Assembly (NCBI GenBank): GCA_963921425.1
Contig: OY992836.1
Span: 10,137,304-10,201,303, forward strand
Length of the DNA: 64,000 nt
Reading direction: 5' to 3'
DNA from: Dryas octopetala
Lineage: Eukaryota > Streptophyta > Magnoliopsida > Rosales > Rosaceae
In this document: positions 17,256 to 29,398 of the stretch, piece by piece
Position numbering within the stretch: the stretch's first letter is position 1
Layout: the number at the start of each line of letters is the position of its first letter
Made by a program: the position numbers and the translations under genes
Notes under the pieces: model-generated
The model's database searches: none
Told to the model about the DNA's origin: nothing
The model's input: the letters and a program-made list of their open reading frames with translations, nothing else

Positions 17256-17933
17256 CAGTGAGATAATTTGACATATTATATTCTTAAATTGTCAATCTAA
17301 ATTACTAATTATATGATTTTATTTTTCAAATGTATATCAAATTAATAGTATAATAACATAACATGCTGTTTGTGGATAAACCCACACCGATCTAATAACC
17401 AATTGTAGATCGACACGTGGTTGGTCAGACCCAACTTCGGTGTTTGACTTTTCAGTTGTCAAACTTTGACCTCCACATCATCACGCAGCTCGGCACTTTC
17501 TCTGTTAGCTCAGTTCAGATCATCATGACGAGCCCTTCGTACCCAGTCTGACCCGAACTGAGGATCTTCCACAGGATCGAGTGGTCATCTTTCCTCGGTC
17601 ATCCCGGTTCGGTTCGGCTCGGCCCTGGGACGAACATCTTTTTAGACTCTAGTCACGGCTAGCTACAACCTGAAGGGATCTCTACCTACCAGATCGGCTC
17701 GGTTCGACTGTCCATGCCCGATCCGATCACACATGGGTTTTTGTGTCTACATGTGAAGACATGTGTTTGGGTCGGCTCGGCTCGGCTCGGCTCGGCTTCC
17801 CACCGTCATTCCAAGGAAGATCATGTTGGGACGAACCGCCATACTCAAGTGCACCTGACAGGATCTTCTGACAGATGAGACTTCCCAACTCACATTCATG
17901 ACTATTGGGGGAGTTTACATGAATCTTCCATAC

Positions 17934-17960
17934 TTGCATTCAATGCAGCATTGAATGCAA
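17934..17960. repeat. Perfect LTR hairpin, 12-bp arms
   Basis: TTGCATTCAATG and CATTGAATGCAA flank a CAG loop, 105 bases ahead of the TATA box at 18066. Matching hairpins lie in the 3' LTR (30268-30294) and in the solo LTR (49211-49237), at the same distance from TATA. Possible roles are a protein-binding dyad in the promoter or an RNA structure; neither is shown. Confidence 0.9.
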
Positions 17961-18065
17961 AGGAGATGGATAGCTGTGTATGCCACTGTTCATGACCGAA
18001 CACGTGAATCTTTCTCAACCAGTCAACCACATGCAGGTAACTTACTCCTCACAATTTCCTTTGCC

Positions 18066-18073
18066 TATATAAA
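18066..18073 (+). promoter_or_regulatory. LTR TATA box
   Basis: TATATAAA, present at the matching place in the 3' LTR (30400-30407) and, on the minus strand, in the solo LTR (49099-49106). It is the likely core promoter for the element's genomic RNA. Confidence 0.65.
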
Positions 18074-18442
18074 CCAACTCTCATGCACAAATCCATCTAT
18101 CTATCTATCACCAGAAAAACACTTACACAAACTTTCACTCACCAAAAGCATACCCAACTTGTTGAGAATAAACCCAGAACATTTACCTTGTTCTTCACAT
18201 TCTCCCAAGTTCATCACATGTCCTTCCCTACTTACATTCAAACACCACCAAATACACATCACTGACTTCATCATCGGAGCGTGTTTGGCTGGTACCACAC
18301 CGGTCCATCTCCTTTTATCTTGTGTTCATCTGCAGGAAGATCTCGATTCAACATCTACGTCATCATCTAGCAAGGCTTCTGATCAGCCAGATCACCATTT
18401 CTAAGTTGTTGCATCTATCTTACGGAAATTTGCATCAACAGA

Positions 18443-18460
18443 TTGGCGCCGTCTGTGGGA
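18443..18460 (+). other. Primer binding site
   Basis: TTGGCGCCGTCTGTGGGA begins two bases after the 5' LTR end. A TGGCGCC start is usual for tRNA-primed plant gypsy elements. The exact tRNA was not assigned. Confidence 0.75.
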
Positions 18461-18540
18461 AAGTTGTCTTCAGCCGTCGTGTTCATCACCACAAGTGCTA
18501 AGCTCTTTCTTCAAACGAGTCACCATGACTACCATCTTTC

Positions 18541-19101
18541 GTGATAGCAGCTCTTCCTCAGGAGTGTCCCAGAATGATGAACAACATCAACCTGAGACAC
18601 CTGAGAAGACAAGAAAAGCACAGCTTCCCAAAGCAGCAAAAATCCAAAGGTCTTTCGAAGATCAAGGCTGCTCACAAACTCCTTAGGGAGAACCAACGAC
18701 ACCTTGCCGCTGAGAATGCACTTCTCAAGCAAAATAATGAGCTACTCGCCAAACAGGCTGAACTGGCTGGGGAGCTCGCGCATCATCGCTCCCAGCTCGA
18801 GAACAGCGGGAGATCAGGTTTCCGATCACGTCAGACCCGAACCGAGCATGAGGTTTTTTCACCATCTCTTTCTCGGCAGAGCGCTCCGGTCGATGTGGAC
18901 AACCAGCCCGCTCGGCAGGATGCGGATTGCACCTTCCCAAGCTTCGAGGACATGCCCCCGGCCGAACAAACTGAGTTCCTGAATGCCCACCGTCTCCTTC
19001 AGCAAAAACAGACGACCTTCAGGAAGTTTTCTCTCGATAGTTTAGGAGAAACCGAGCCGATCCCAACACGGGTCAACGATCTCCAGTCCGATCCAGACTG
19101 A
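18541..19101 (+). pseudogene. Leader/gag N-terminal ORF of the Tat element
   Basis: The frame contains a heptad-rich, likely coiled-coil stretch (AHKLLRENQRHLAAENALLK) and a Ser/Arg/Pro-rich tail, and ends in a stop before the main gag. A short overlapping frame at 18495-18686 holds the more probable N-terminus (MTTIFRDSSSSS), so a frameshift at about 18650 separates the two parts. Confidence 0.6.
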
Positions 19102-19238
19102 GGGCTGTCAGTCCAATTGGCTCGACCGAACCCAGGGGCCCAGTCAGAAGCAGGCTCGGCCCTGTCACCAGCCAAGACCCCTCCACCTCAGGAATTCACT
19201 CGGGGAGACGGCCCGCGGGGGATCGGCTAGAACCCGCC

Positions 19239-21253
19239 ATGGTCATGTCTGACCGACGTCCGACAAGCGAGAGGATCACTTGCCAACCAATGAACGAGAG
19301 GCTCGGTGACCGAACCGAGTGCTCGGTGAAGACTGCACCCGAGCCGAACCCACCTGATGTGGAAAATCTAGTTCGAACCTTGGTCCAAAACCAAATTCAA
19401 AGTGTCCACGATCGGCTCGGCCAGGTCGAAGTCTCCAGGGGGTACCTCGGCAGAACTGACCACAAGGAAGAACTCCCCCTCCCATACACCAACAGGATCA
19501 TAGATGTCGAAGTCTCCAGGGATACCAAACCCCCTAAGATGGATCAGTACGATGAGACTAAGGATCCCTATGATCATCTTGACAGCTTCAGATATGCCAT
19601 AGAAGCCCGCTAGGCATCTGAAATCACAAAATGCAGAATCTTCCCTTCAACCTTGAAGGGATCGGCGCGGGGATGGTTCGAACTCTCCAGCCGAACTCGA
19701 TAGACTCTTTCTCCGACCTCTGGAGGGCCTTCTTGACGAGATATCGGGTTGTATCCGAACGACTCTACAACTTGAACGATATATCGCTCATCAAACAGCA
19801 GGAAGGAGAGAGTCTCAAGACCTATCTGATCCGTTTCAACATTGAATACACGAAGTGCGATTATTGCGATGACCGATCGGCTAAGAATGCTCTTATGCAA
19901 GGCCTGCTTGCGAGGGGACTGCGCTCCCATCTGATGAGAAACCCTCCTTCCACCTATGATGAGCTCTCTGCCGAGGCCACGAAATGGGCGCGAGCGGAAG
20001 AGTGGGATGCTCAGGTGGAGGCCCTGAATTCCAAGCCGACCTCGGCCAAGCGGAAGGAGGGAGAAGTAGCAAGCCCCAAGCCTCAGGTCCAGACCAAAAA
20101 GTCCCGGACTGAGGAACCGCGCCAACTACTGGGCAAGGGGCCTAAATTTGTCCAGTACACAAAGTATACCCCTTTTAATGCCAGTCTGGAGACAATCTTC
20201 TCCAAGGTCAAAGATCAACTCCCAGCTGCAAGGGAGATCAAGGGACCACCCCCAGATCAGATCAAGGAGGGCATCTTTTGTAAGTATTATTCCAACCATG
20301 ACCATGTCACGGGTGATTGCTACGCCCTCCGCGACGGAATTGAGACTCTTGCCCGTGCTGGTAAGATCAACCAATTCTTGATCGGCGGGCCGAAAGTACC
20401 CAAGACCGTGCTAAAGAAGCCCACCAACACCATTGACGTCCGGGATGCCTTCATTGGATCAATCGGCAGAGGCCCAACCTTCGTGGGAAGTTTAAACCGA
20501 TCCCAGAAGGAGTACGTCAGACAGGCGGCCAATGCTCACGAATCCCTGTCAATCCAAGCAGGACAACCCAGCACTTCCAAAAGACAACAGAAGGACTGGG
20601 CACTGGTCACTTTCGGGCCGAACGAGTCGAATGGGATCATCTTCCCGCACTATGACCCGGTGGTCATAGTTGTTGAAGTGGCCGGAATCACCATTGCTCG
20701 TTCCTTCGTCGACGAGGGGAGTTCAGTCAACATCCTCTACCATTCTGCGTTTGAGCAGATGGGCATCAGCAAGGATAAGTTGGAAGCTGACACACCAGCC
20801 TTGATCGGATTCGGGGGAGAAATGGTCCAACCCCTCGGACACATCTACCTTCCTCTTTTGCTCGGGAAGGGGCCAGTCAAGAAAACTTGCATGACATACT
20901 TCATCGTTGTCAAGCGACCATCAGCTTATAAGATCATCCTGGGCAGACCGGCTCTGGTCGACCTTGACTGCATCGTCCACTACGTCAACCTCCTCATCAA
21001 ATGTCCAGTGGGCGATGATTGCATTGTCATCCAGGGGGACCAATGTTCGGCTCGTTGCTACGCCACCTCTATCAGGCAGAATGGCCAACTGCTGAACTTC
21101 CAGGAGCTGGACTCCATCGCTAATTCAGGCAGGTGGCCGAGGGCGAAGACGTTCGACTTCACCGTCGAGCCGAACGCAGACTCTCGACCTCTCCTGGCCG
21201 AGGCTTGGGAAGAAATACCGATCTCGGAAGACACCCCCGTTTGGCTCGTCTGA
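19239..21253 (+). pseudogene. gag and aspartic protease region of the Tat element
   Basis: The first frame (19239-19613) ends in a TAG stop within the gag core, after DPYDHLDSFRYAIEAR. The second (19631-21253) goes on with SFSDLWRAFLTRY and KNALMQGLLARGLRSH, typical of the retrotransposon gag (capsid) domain. It then has a degenerate zinc-knuckle-like block (CKYY...HDHVTGDCYALRDGIE) and the protease active-site block SFVDEGSSVNILYHSAF. At least one stop and one frameshift break the unit. Gag would form the particle and protease would process the polyprotein; here both are inactive as one chain. Confidence 0.85.
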
Positions 21254-21319
21254 GTAGGAGCTCAGCTCGGTTCAGCATAGCGATCGGCCATACTCGACTT
21301 CCTCTGTGCCAACGCAGAA

Positions 21320-22153
21320 GTGTTCGCTTGGTCTTACGATGACATGCCAGACATATCGTCTGACGTGATCACCCACAGGCTGAACATTGACCCGAGATGC
21401 AAACCGGTCAGTCAAAAGAGGAGGTCGTACGATCCAGTCCGATATGCAGCCATGGCTGAAGAGCTGACCAAGTTGCAAAACAACGGATTCATCTGGGAAG
21501 TCAATTACCCCAATTGGCTTCCCAATGTAGTCATGGTGAAGAAGAACAATGAGAAATTGAGGATGTGTGTGGACTTCACCGATCTAAACAAGGCATGTCC
21601 CAAGGACAGTTTCCCACTACCCAGGATAGATCAACTTGTCGATGCGACGGCGGGACACAAGCTTCTTAACTTCATGGACGCCTATTATGGGTATAACCAG
21701 ATCCTCATGCACAAACCTGATCAGGAGAACACCTCCTTCATAACCGATCGCGGCATGTACTGCTACAAAGTCATGTCCTTCGGCCTCAAAAATGCTGGAG
21801 CCACCTACCAAAGGCTAGTCAACCACATGTTCAGATCTTCTATAGCCAAATCAATGGAGGTCTATGTGGACGACATGCTGGTCAAAAGCATCAAGGCAGA
21901 CGACCACGTCAAGGACCTCTCAGACATGTTCGGAGTCCTGAAGGAATATCAGATGCGGCTGAACCCAGCCAAATGTGTCTTTGGGGTTCGGTCAGGCAAG
22001 TTCCTTAGCTATCTGGTCAGCCAACGGGGGATCGAGGCTAATCCGGAGAAGATCCAAGTCTTGATAAACATGAAGTTCCTAAAAACACGAAGAAATCCAG
22101 AGTCTGACTGGAAGAGTCGCCGCCCTGAACCGGTTTATCTCAAAATTCACTGA
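21320..22153 (+). pseudogene. Reverse transcriptase domain of the Tat element
   Basis: Fingers and palm blocks are clear: KLRMCVDFTDLNKACPKD, FPLPRIDQLVDATAG, FMDAYYGYNQI, SFGLKNAGATYQRLVN and the catalytic YVDDMLVKS. The frame shifts relative to the upstream protease and again after EKIQVLINMKFLKT, where the thumb is lost from frame. Confidence 0.92.
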
Positions 22154-22250
22154 CCGGTGCCTCCCCTTCTTCAAAGCATTAAAAAGAGCAGGGAAGAGCA
22201 TATAATGGACCTCCCAATGCGAGTAGGCCTTTCAGAATCTGAAAAGGTAC

Positions 22251-23339
22251 ATGGGAAAACCTCCTATCTTATCCAAACCGAAGGAAGGTGAAGAACTCTT
22301 TCTCTACCTCTCCGTCTCTGACTCGGCTCTCAACTCGGTTCTGGTGAGAGAGGTCGGCGGGGTACAGCATCCGGTCTTCTACACGAGCCGAGCCCTCGCC
22401 GACGCCGAGACCAGATACCCCAAATTTGGGAAAATGGCCTTCGCGCTGGTCAGCTCGGCTCGGAAACTGAGGCCGTACTTCCAAGCTCACTCGATCGTCG
22501 TCTTGACTGATCAGTCACTCAGGCAAATCCTGGCCAAACCCGAGACTTCGAGTCGGCTCATCAAGTGGTCAATCGAACTCGGCGAGTTTGACATTGCCTA
22601 CCGTCCCAGAACGGCTGTCAAGGGCCAGGCCATGTCAGACTTCATCTGTGAGTCCATCTCCGCAGTGGAACATCCACTTCACACCGGTGTTATCCCAAAC
22701 ACGTCTGATCCGAACACAGGCGATTGCACCCAAGTTGACCTCCTCACTTGAACCTTGTACGTGGACGGATCTTCCAACGCAATAGGAAGCGGAGCCGGAC
22801 ATGTTTTAATCTCCCCAGAACAAGTCGTGATGGAGTATGCTCTTCGCTTCAGATTTCAAGCATCCAACAATGAAGCAGAGTATGAAGCACTCATCACCGG
22901 CCTTAGACTGACACAGGAGCTCGGAGCAACCAAGCTAAACATCTTCAGCGACTCCCAACTCATCGTCAATCAGATATTGGGAGAATATGAGACTCGAGAG
23001 CCAAGCATGACAGCCTATCTCGGGAAGATCCGCTTACTGATCGGGAACTTTCAAGAGTACAAACTGTCCCAAATCCCGATGGCAAAAAATTGTAGAGCTG
23101 ATGCCTTGGCGTGCTTTGCCTCGGCCACAGATACCGGATCCGCTCGGCACGTCCCAGTTGAAATCTTGGACAGGCCTAGCACCGCCGAAGAAGAGGCTAC
23201 CGCCATGCAGACCGATGCCGAGTCGAACTGGATGACGCTGATCACCAACTACTTGATCTCCTGGATTCTTCCCTCGGAGAAGGACAAAGCACGTCTCATC
23301 AAGACGAGATCGGCTCGGTTCAGCATAATTGATGGTTAG
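22251..23339 (+). pseudogene. RNase H and archaeal-type RNase H domains of the Tat element
   Basis: 22251-22751 carries the RT-linked RNase H (LYLSVSDSALNSVLVRE, FYTSRALADAETRYPKFGK, VLTDQSLRQILAKPE). A stop after VDLLT is followed at 22755-23339 by a second, archaeal-type RNase H (LYVDGSSNAIGSGAGHVL, ASNNEAEYEALITGLRL, IFSDSQLIVNQI). The pair is the hallmark of the Tat/Ogre lineage. Two stop codons (near 22749 and 23337) break the frame. Confidence 0.9.
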
Positions 23340-25738
23340 CTCTACAAAAGGGGCTTCTCCCTACCCTACTTACGGTGTATCACCCCCCAAGAGGCCTAGG
23401 GTCAGGATGTGCTAAGAGAAATCAATGAAGGAATATGCGGAAACCATTCCGGAGGAAGAGCACTGGCCTACAAGACGATCAGGCAGGGCTACTTTTGGCC
23501 TACGCTGAACAAAGATGCAGATCATCTGTCCCGCACTTGCATCAAATGCCAGCAGTTTGCCGCAGTCTCCCATCAGCCTTGTCAATTGCTGACCCCTATA
23601 TCTAGTCCCTGGTCATTCGCGCAGTGGGGACTCGATCTGATCGGCCCTATACCGAAGGCGAAATGGCAAGTCATAATGGCCGTGGTAGCAGTCGATTACT
23701 TCACCAAATGAGCCGAAGCTGAACCCCTAGCCACCACTACAGCCGAACATAGGGGTGTGTTTCGGCCGGATCGGATCGGAAATAGGGTGTTCCAATTCCA
23801 ATCCAAAAAATTTTGGAATGGAATTTATGTTCCAATTTCCATTCCAAAAAATCGGAATTTCAACATCTTATTCCGATTCGAAATTTTCGGATTTCTCAAA
23901 ATTTTCGGAATTTTTCGGAATATAACATTTTCGGAACTTTCGGATAAACATTTGAAATTTTGGAATAAAAAATCGGAATTTTCACATTTTCATAATATTT
24001 TTTAGAACATGTTTGGATTTTTTTTAGAATAGTGATGAAATTAACAAACAAATAAAAATTAAAAGACAATAGATTATGATGCATTTCAATATTTATATTA
24101 AAATGTAATTAAAATATATGTCCAATTTAAAAAGAAAATTCAAAATATTAATTTAAATAACATTTAGAACCATACCATCCCATACCATTACCATAAAAAA
24201 AAAAAAAAAAGATGCAATTTAGCAAGTTTTTCATTGCTAGATTATGTATGTTATAAGAGAAATAAATTATGTATGATATATATTGTGTATGTTTAATGAT
24301 ATATATTATATATTATAACATACATAATATATAAGAGAAATAAATGTGACTATGAATGTATAATAGGCTTAATAGCACATATCTTAGAGGTGGGAGATTA
24401 ATCTTTGGAGCTCATCCAACATTGTTAGAATAAATGTCATTAGTAGATACATGTTACTCACATATATATATCATGTTTGAAATTTTGAATATAATAAGCT
24501 TAAGTATTTAGTAATTACTAATTACAATTGATGGGATATTCCAGTTAGAACAACTGTAGAATTACTCCATATCTTCAATTCCCCTCCCTAATAAAAAAAA
24601 AATAGTAATTACATGTACGGAAAAATGTGGGTATTTGTGTTACCAACTTACCATTTATGTTATTATGATACACATATATTTATAATGTACATATATTTAT
24701 ATTAATAGTATTAGTCATCTTTTTTAAAATATATGTTATATGTATCATACTAAATAAATGATAAAATATATAATATGGAATAAATTGGCATAATTTCGGA
24801 AATATCAGATCGGAATGTCTTCGGAACATTTCGGAATTTTTTGGATCGGAATTCGGATCGGAATTGGAATTTACATAAACATTCCAATTCCAATCCAATT
24901 TTTTTCGAAATTTTCAGATTTCGGCATTTTCGGATTCGACATTTTCGGATTCGGAATAAAATTGAAAATTTTCGGATAAGAATCGGTCGGATTCGGATTT
25001 TCCAATCCAAATCACACCCCTAGCCGAACAGATGAAAACTTTCGTCTGGAAGAACATTATATGTCAGTTCGGCATGCCGCACACCATCATCGTGGACAAT
25101 GGCAAGCAGTTCGACTGTAAGAAGTTCAAGAGTGTTCACGTCTGAACATCAATCTACGTTTTGCCGCCCCTTACCATCTGCAATCAAACGGATAGGTTGA
25201 AGCCGTCAACAAGATCATCAAGAAGACCTTGAAGTCCAAGCTTGATAGTGCCAAGGGAAATTGGACTGAACTTTTGCCAGAGGTGCTATGGTCCTACCGA
25301 ACTTCCTACCGCAACTCTACGAAGGAAACACCTTATGCATTGGCGTTCGGAACCGATACTGTTGTTCCGGTCGAAATGGGGACCCCTTCATTCCGAACCG
25401 GCACATACAACCCGGAGACCAACGACACCGGACTTCGACTCGGTCTTGACCTGATCGAAGAAAGGCAAACCGATGCCAATCTCTGTCGAGCCGCCTACCA
25501 ACAGAGGGTAGCCAAATACTACAACCAAAGAGTCAAACCCAGAAGCTTCGGACTGGGCAGCCTCGCCATGAAGAAGAACCCTCTGGCCATCAAAGAAAGC
25601 TCATTCGATCCGAACTGGACCGGACCTTGCAGAATCACCGGCATAGTCAAGCCTGACACTTACAACTTGGCCACTTTGGCTAAGAAACCTCTTAAGCATA
25701 GCTGGAATGCTGAACATTTGAAGATTTACTACCAGTAA
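23340..25738 (+). pseudogene. Integrase of the Tat element, split by a hAT insertion
   Basis: The left part (frame 23409-23711) has the HHCC zinc-binding region (GICGNHSGGRALAYKTIRQG, RTCIKCQQF) and the start of the catalytic core (WGLDLIGPIPKAKWQVI). A TGA follows VDYFTK. The core resumes after the hAT element, with MPHTIIVDNGKQF near 25070, and runs to WSYRTSYRNSTKETPYALAF and a C-terminal KHSWNAEHLKIYY ending at 25738. A frameshift near 25145 and a stop near 25195 give further breaks. Confidence 0.88.
23750..25022. mobile_element. Nested non-autonomous hAT element
   Basis: It begins TAGGGGTGTG and ends CACACCCCTA, exact inverted repeats of 10 bp. It is flanked by the identical 8-bp GCCGAACA at 23742-23749 and 25023-25030, the length made by hAT transposases. 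About 250 bp at each end are dense in TTCGGAAT/ATTCCGAA-like motifs and form long imperfect inverted arms. The middle (about 24030-24780) is A+T-rich and has no transposase. It lies in the integrase core, so it came after the retrotransposon. Confidence 0.95.
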
Positions 25739-25915
25739 AATGTAGTTAGGATCAGGGACTGTCCGACCTAACATTCTTTCCAATCAATGAAAAGATGAAC
25801 ACCTTCTAGACTCATCTTTTTCTCGTTTTTCGAAGCAAACATTGGGGACTCTACTCCTATACACCCCCAACAAAAAGAAAAGATCTAAGTGTTTCCTTCG
25901 AAAAAGTAATAAATT
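25739..25915 (+). other. Start of the long 3' internal region of the Tat element
   Basis: Non-coding sequence just after the integrase stop, with ACATTGGGGACTCTACTCCT-type text ahead of the tandem array. Confidence 0.5.
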
Positions 25916-26240
25916 CATGTGCCGAGCTGAAGCGCCATTTTCGGCCCGATGCTCGGCATATTACAGACTCATCAGGTCTATAAACTCATGTGCCGAGCTG
26001 AAGCGCCATTTTTGGCCCGATGCTAGGCATATTACAGACTCATCAGGTCTATAAACTCATGTGTCGAGCTGAAGCGTCATTTTCGACCCGATGCTCGATA
26101 TATTACAGACTCATCAGGTCTATAAACTCTTGTGCCGAGTTGGCGTGCCATTTTCGGCTCGATGCTCGGCATAGTACAGACTTATCAGGTCTATAAAAAT
26201 CTCTGTCCGAGCTGAAGTGACTTTCTACAGTCCTAATGTC
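25916..26240. repeat. 71-bp tandem repeat in the Tat 3' region
   Basis: Units begin at 25916, 25987, 26058, 26129 and about 26200, with a constant 71-bp step. Each has CATGTGCCGAGCTGAAGCG, TTTTCGGCCCGATGCTCGGC and CAGACTCATCAGGTCTATAA or close variants. The fifth unit is partial and more diverged. Confidence 0.93.
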
Positions 26241-26743
26241 CGACATGACATTTCTAAAAGAAAAATATACCCTCAAACCCAAACTTTCATCGCGCATGTT
26301 GAGCCGATCTGAAAGTAAGTTTGAATATTTTTCTCAAAAACAAAATTCCTAATATCTCAATGGATATATCAAGTCCATCTGGAATCATTAGGGGTTTTTT
26401 AATTCTTGCTTATTTTCATCATGCTTATCAGGCTGATCTGAAAACAAGTTATAAGTTATCATTACATCTTATTCCATTGCGATCGTCAAGTCGAGCCGAT
26501 CTCAAAATACCTTTGTTTTCATGAATGTTACTTTCATCCTTTTCTTATCCATTTGTTACTTGTTATGTTTTTAGTTTACTTCCCGAGCTGAACTGACAGC
26601 AACTTGGAACAGAAGAAGATACCGAAATAACATAAATGATTCAAAAATAAAGTTAAACTGTTTAATGACATATCAAACTCGAGCCACACACCGACTCGGG
26701 AATAAAAAAAAACAACAACAAAATCAAATAAAAATAACATAAA

Positions 26744-29111
26744 TCATGCAGATCGCTCGGCTGGCCCCTCCAGGATCGGCTCGGTAGACTCCTCGGGCGT
26801 CTCATCACCGAGCTGCACTACCTCGACCCCTTCGATCTGCAGCTCAGCATTGGGATCGGTATCGGGGACTGAGGGAATCGGGATCTGCTCGGTTTCAGGC
26901 ATCGAAGGATCCTCCTGAGTCGGCTCAGCCACGGACACGACCACCTCGGCTGGAGCTTGGCGATCGGGAGGGGGAAGCTCTTCCTGCTGGCTTTCTTGGG
27001 TATCCTCCTCGCCGTCCGACTCAGCAAGGAAGGACACATCCCAGTCCGGCCTCTTCGTCCGGATCGCCCCAGAAGCTCCTGGTACCCCTCAAATTGGGCA
27101 TCAGCAAGTGCCTGGACGCTCGGGATACCAGCTTGACGCCGAGCCTCAACAGCCCTCCGTTCGGCAGCCTCGACGTCTCGCTGGAGATCGTCAGCAAACT
27201 GGCCCAGGTTGGCCACTTTCTACTCAGATTTTAGGAACTCCTTCCCGAGCCGAGCAACCTGCATCTCCCGCTCGGCCAACCTAGTCCGCAGACCGACGGA
27301 CCGCTCGGCCTCAGCCAGCTTCTCCCTCAGCTCGCCGTTCCTCTCCCGAAGCCTCTTCATCTTCTCCTCGGCGTTGACGGCGGCCTGGGCTGCTTCAAAC
27401 TGCCTGAGGGCGAGCTACAAAATAAAAGAGAAATTATTAATCCGAACCGAGCGGGAAAAGCATAAAAACCGAGGTCAAAGATACTTACCGCCATGGCTTG
27501 GCGGGAGGCGTTCAGAGCCTTGCTACCGAAGCTCGGCACCTCCTGACCAGCCCAGAGCCCCTCCATTATCCTCGGCGTGATCACGCGCTTGAAGCCCGTG
27601 ATGAACGGCTCGATGGAGGGGTCCACTTCTATCGTCCTCACAGAGGCCGAACCAGAGACTTCGGCATTGGAACCACTGGGCTCGGCCCGAGACCTCTTCT
27701 CCACTCGGGCCTCGGTTTGGAGGCCTTTCATTTTCTCTCCATGCCGAGCCGACCTCAGCACAAAAGGACTAGGTTGGGCTGCCGCTGTGACGGGCGCTTG
27801 GACTGGCTCGGCGAGGGACCCGAGCCCCGGCTTTCCTCTGGGCGCTCCTCACCGCCCACTTTCTCAACCGGGCTTCCATCTCAGTGGGATCTATCCCTTT
27901 CTCAGTCCTTGGGTTCCACCTGGGCATAAACCAGGAGATCCCACTCGATCTGACCTGGGTTTCCCCGAGCAAAAACTTGGTGGACAAGTATTCCGCTGGC
28001 GAGTTCCTTATCACGGCCATCTGATCCCTGAGCTCGCCTCGAAGCTTATACTTGCCCCAGCTAACTGCAAGAATGAAATAGAAAGAGTTAGTTTCAAAAA
28101 ATAACATATCTACATATGTCACTACAAAAAAATATATATATACAAGTCACTTTCAGATCGGCTCTCCCAAACATCCAATGCTTACCTGGAATCCTAAAAA
28201 CTCTAGGGACCCGAGCCGGAGGGGGATTGTTTGGATCGGCGAACTCCCAATCCCCAAAGACGAAGAAGTACCTCCTCTTCCAAGTCTTCTCGGAAGAGGG
28301 ATTCCCTGTGAACAATGGCCCTGAGTAAGCCTGGAGGTTGTAGAAGCCGAGCTTGGTCTTCTTCTTCAACCTTAACGCGTAGGAACAGATCAGCAGATCC
28401 TTGTTCGGCACACACTTGTGCACCTTGTGCCATAAGATGTGCATGGACAAGATGATCCTATATACGTTAGGGTTGAGCTGGTGCGGCGCCGCGCCGATCA
28501 TGGCCAGCCAGTCCATTTTCGAGGTGCAAGAGGAGCCGAACCCCATTTTTGAACATCTCTGGGTACATTGTCACCCATTCTTTGGGGGGTCGGCTCGGCT
28601 TCTCTCCCTCGATAGGCAACCTCATCAGTACGGACTCGGGGACTCCGTACCTTTCTCTCAGATCCTTGAGATGAAAGTCGGTCATCTCGTTGGGGATCTG
28701 GTCGGCCTTCCATGCCAGCTCCTTGTAGAAGTCTGGGTCGATCAGACACCCTGTCACCTGCCGAGCTGAAGTAGACGCCTCATGACCTTTGTCCCTTCCC
28801 TTCGACACCGAAGTGAGCCTTCTTAGGGCACTGGAGCTCGGCTCGGCATCGGTGCCCTCCTCGTCATTTTCCTCATCCTCATTTTGTTCCCGATTGGAAC
28901 TGTGGGGATTTTCCTCATTCCCTCGAGGTCGGCGTTCCTCGCCTGGGTTGTGTTCCAACGCCGAGCCGACCTCGCCCAACTCCTCGGACAGCTCGTCCTA
29001 ATCTGCCTCACCCCCTGGTTGGCTCCGGCTCAACTCGGCATCACTATCCCTTTCAAAGGCACCCTCCGAGCCGAGCCGACCACTCAAATCGGTGCTTGAC
29101 ATCACAAACAT
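26744..29111 (-). pseudogene. Antisense multi-exon ORF of the Tat element (gypsy-type transposon protein)
   Basis: On the minus strand a gene-like unit can be traced from an ATG at 29111 to a TGA at 26744. Likely exons are 29111-28196, 28064-27489 and 27414-26744, with GT-AG borders at 28195/28065 and 27488/27415. The first exon has an acidic start and then VPESVLMRLPIEGEKPSRPP, KEWVTMYPEMFKNG and LNPNVYRIILSMHILWHKV. This resembles the plant putative gypsy-type transposon domain found in antisense ORFs of Tat elements. The last exon is coiled coil followed by an acidic, Pro-rich tail. Breaks: a TAG at 28998-29000, a frameshift near 28530 and shifts near 27765 and 27060. Its function is unknown. 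The exon model is inferred from splice signals and frame continuity. Confidence 0.75.
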
Positions 29112-29398
29112 CTTTCTTTTTTCTCTCTCTTACCTTTTTGAATCAAAAAGTGCCCGAAAATGCAGAAAAACTCAAAAATGGACAGAATCACTTACTGGTT
29201 TTGTCCGGCCAATCTCTCCGCCCCCTGTACACTCTAAACCACCTCGCCTACGACCGTACCTAGTCAAAATCGGGATCGGACCACCACTTAAGCGACGGAG
29301 AGAGGGTGGAATTCGCGGGGAGAGAGAGAGAGCTTTTCGGTGAGAGAGAGAGAGAGAGTCTGAAAGTTGGAAATGAGAGGGAAGAAAGAGAATACAGT

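Larger units (their letters stand above)
17367..18440 (+). repeat. 5' LTR
   Basis: 1074 bp, TG...CA ends. It contains GGCTC-rich repeats (CGGCT units at about 17771-17798, with two fewer units in the 3' copy), a perfect 12-bp hairpin at 17934-17960, a TATA box TATATAAA at 18066-18073 and CTAT repeats near 18089-18104. Confidence 0.95.
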
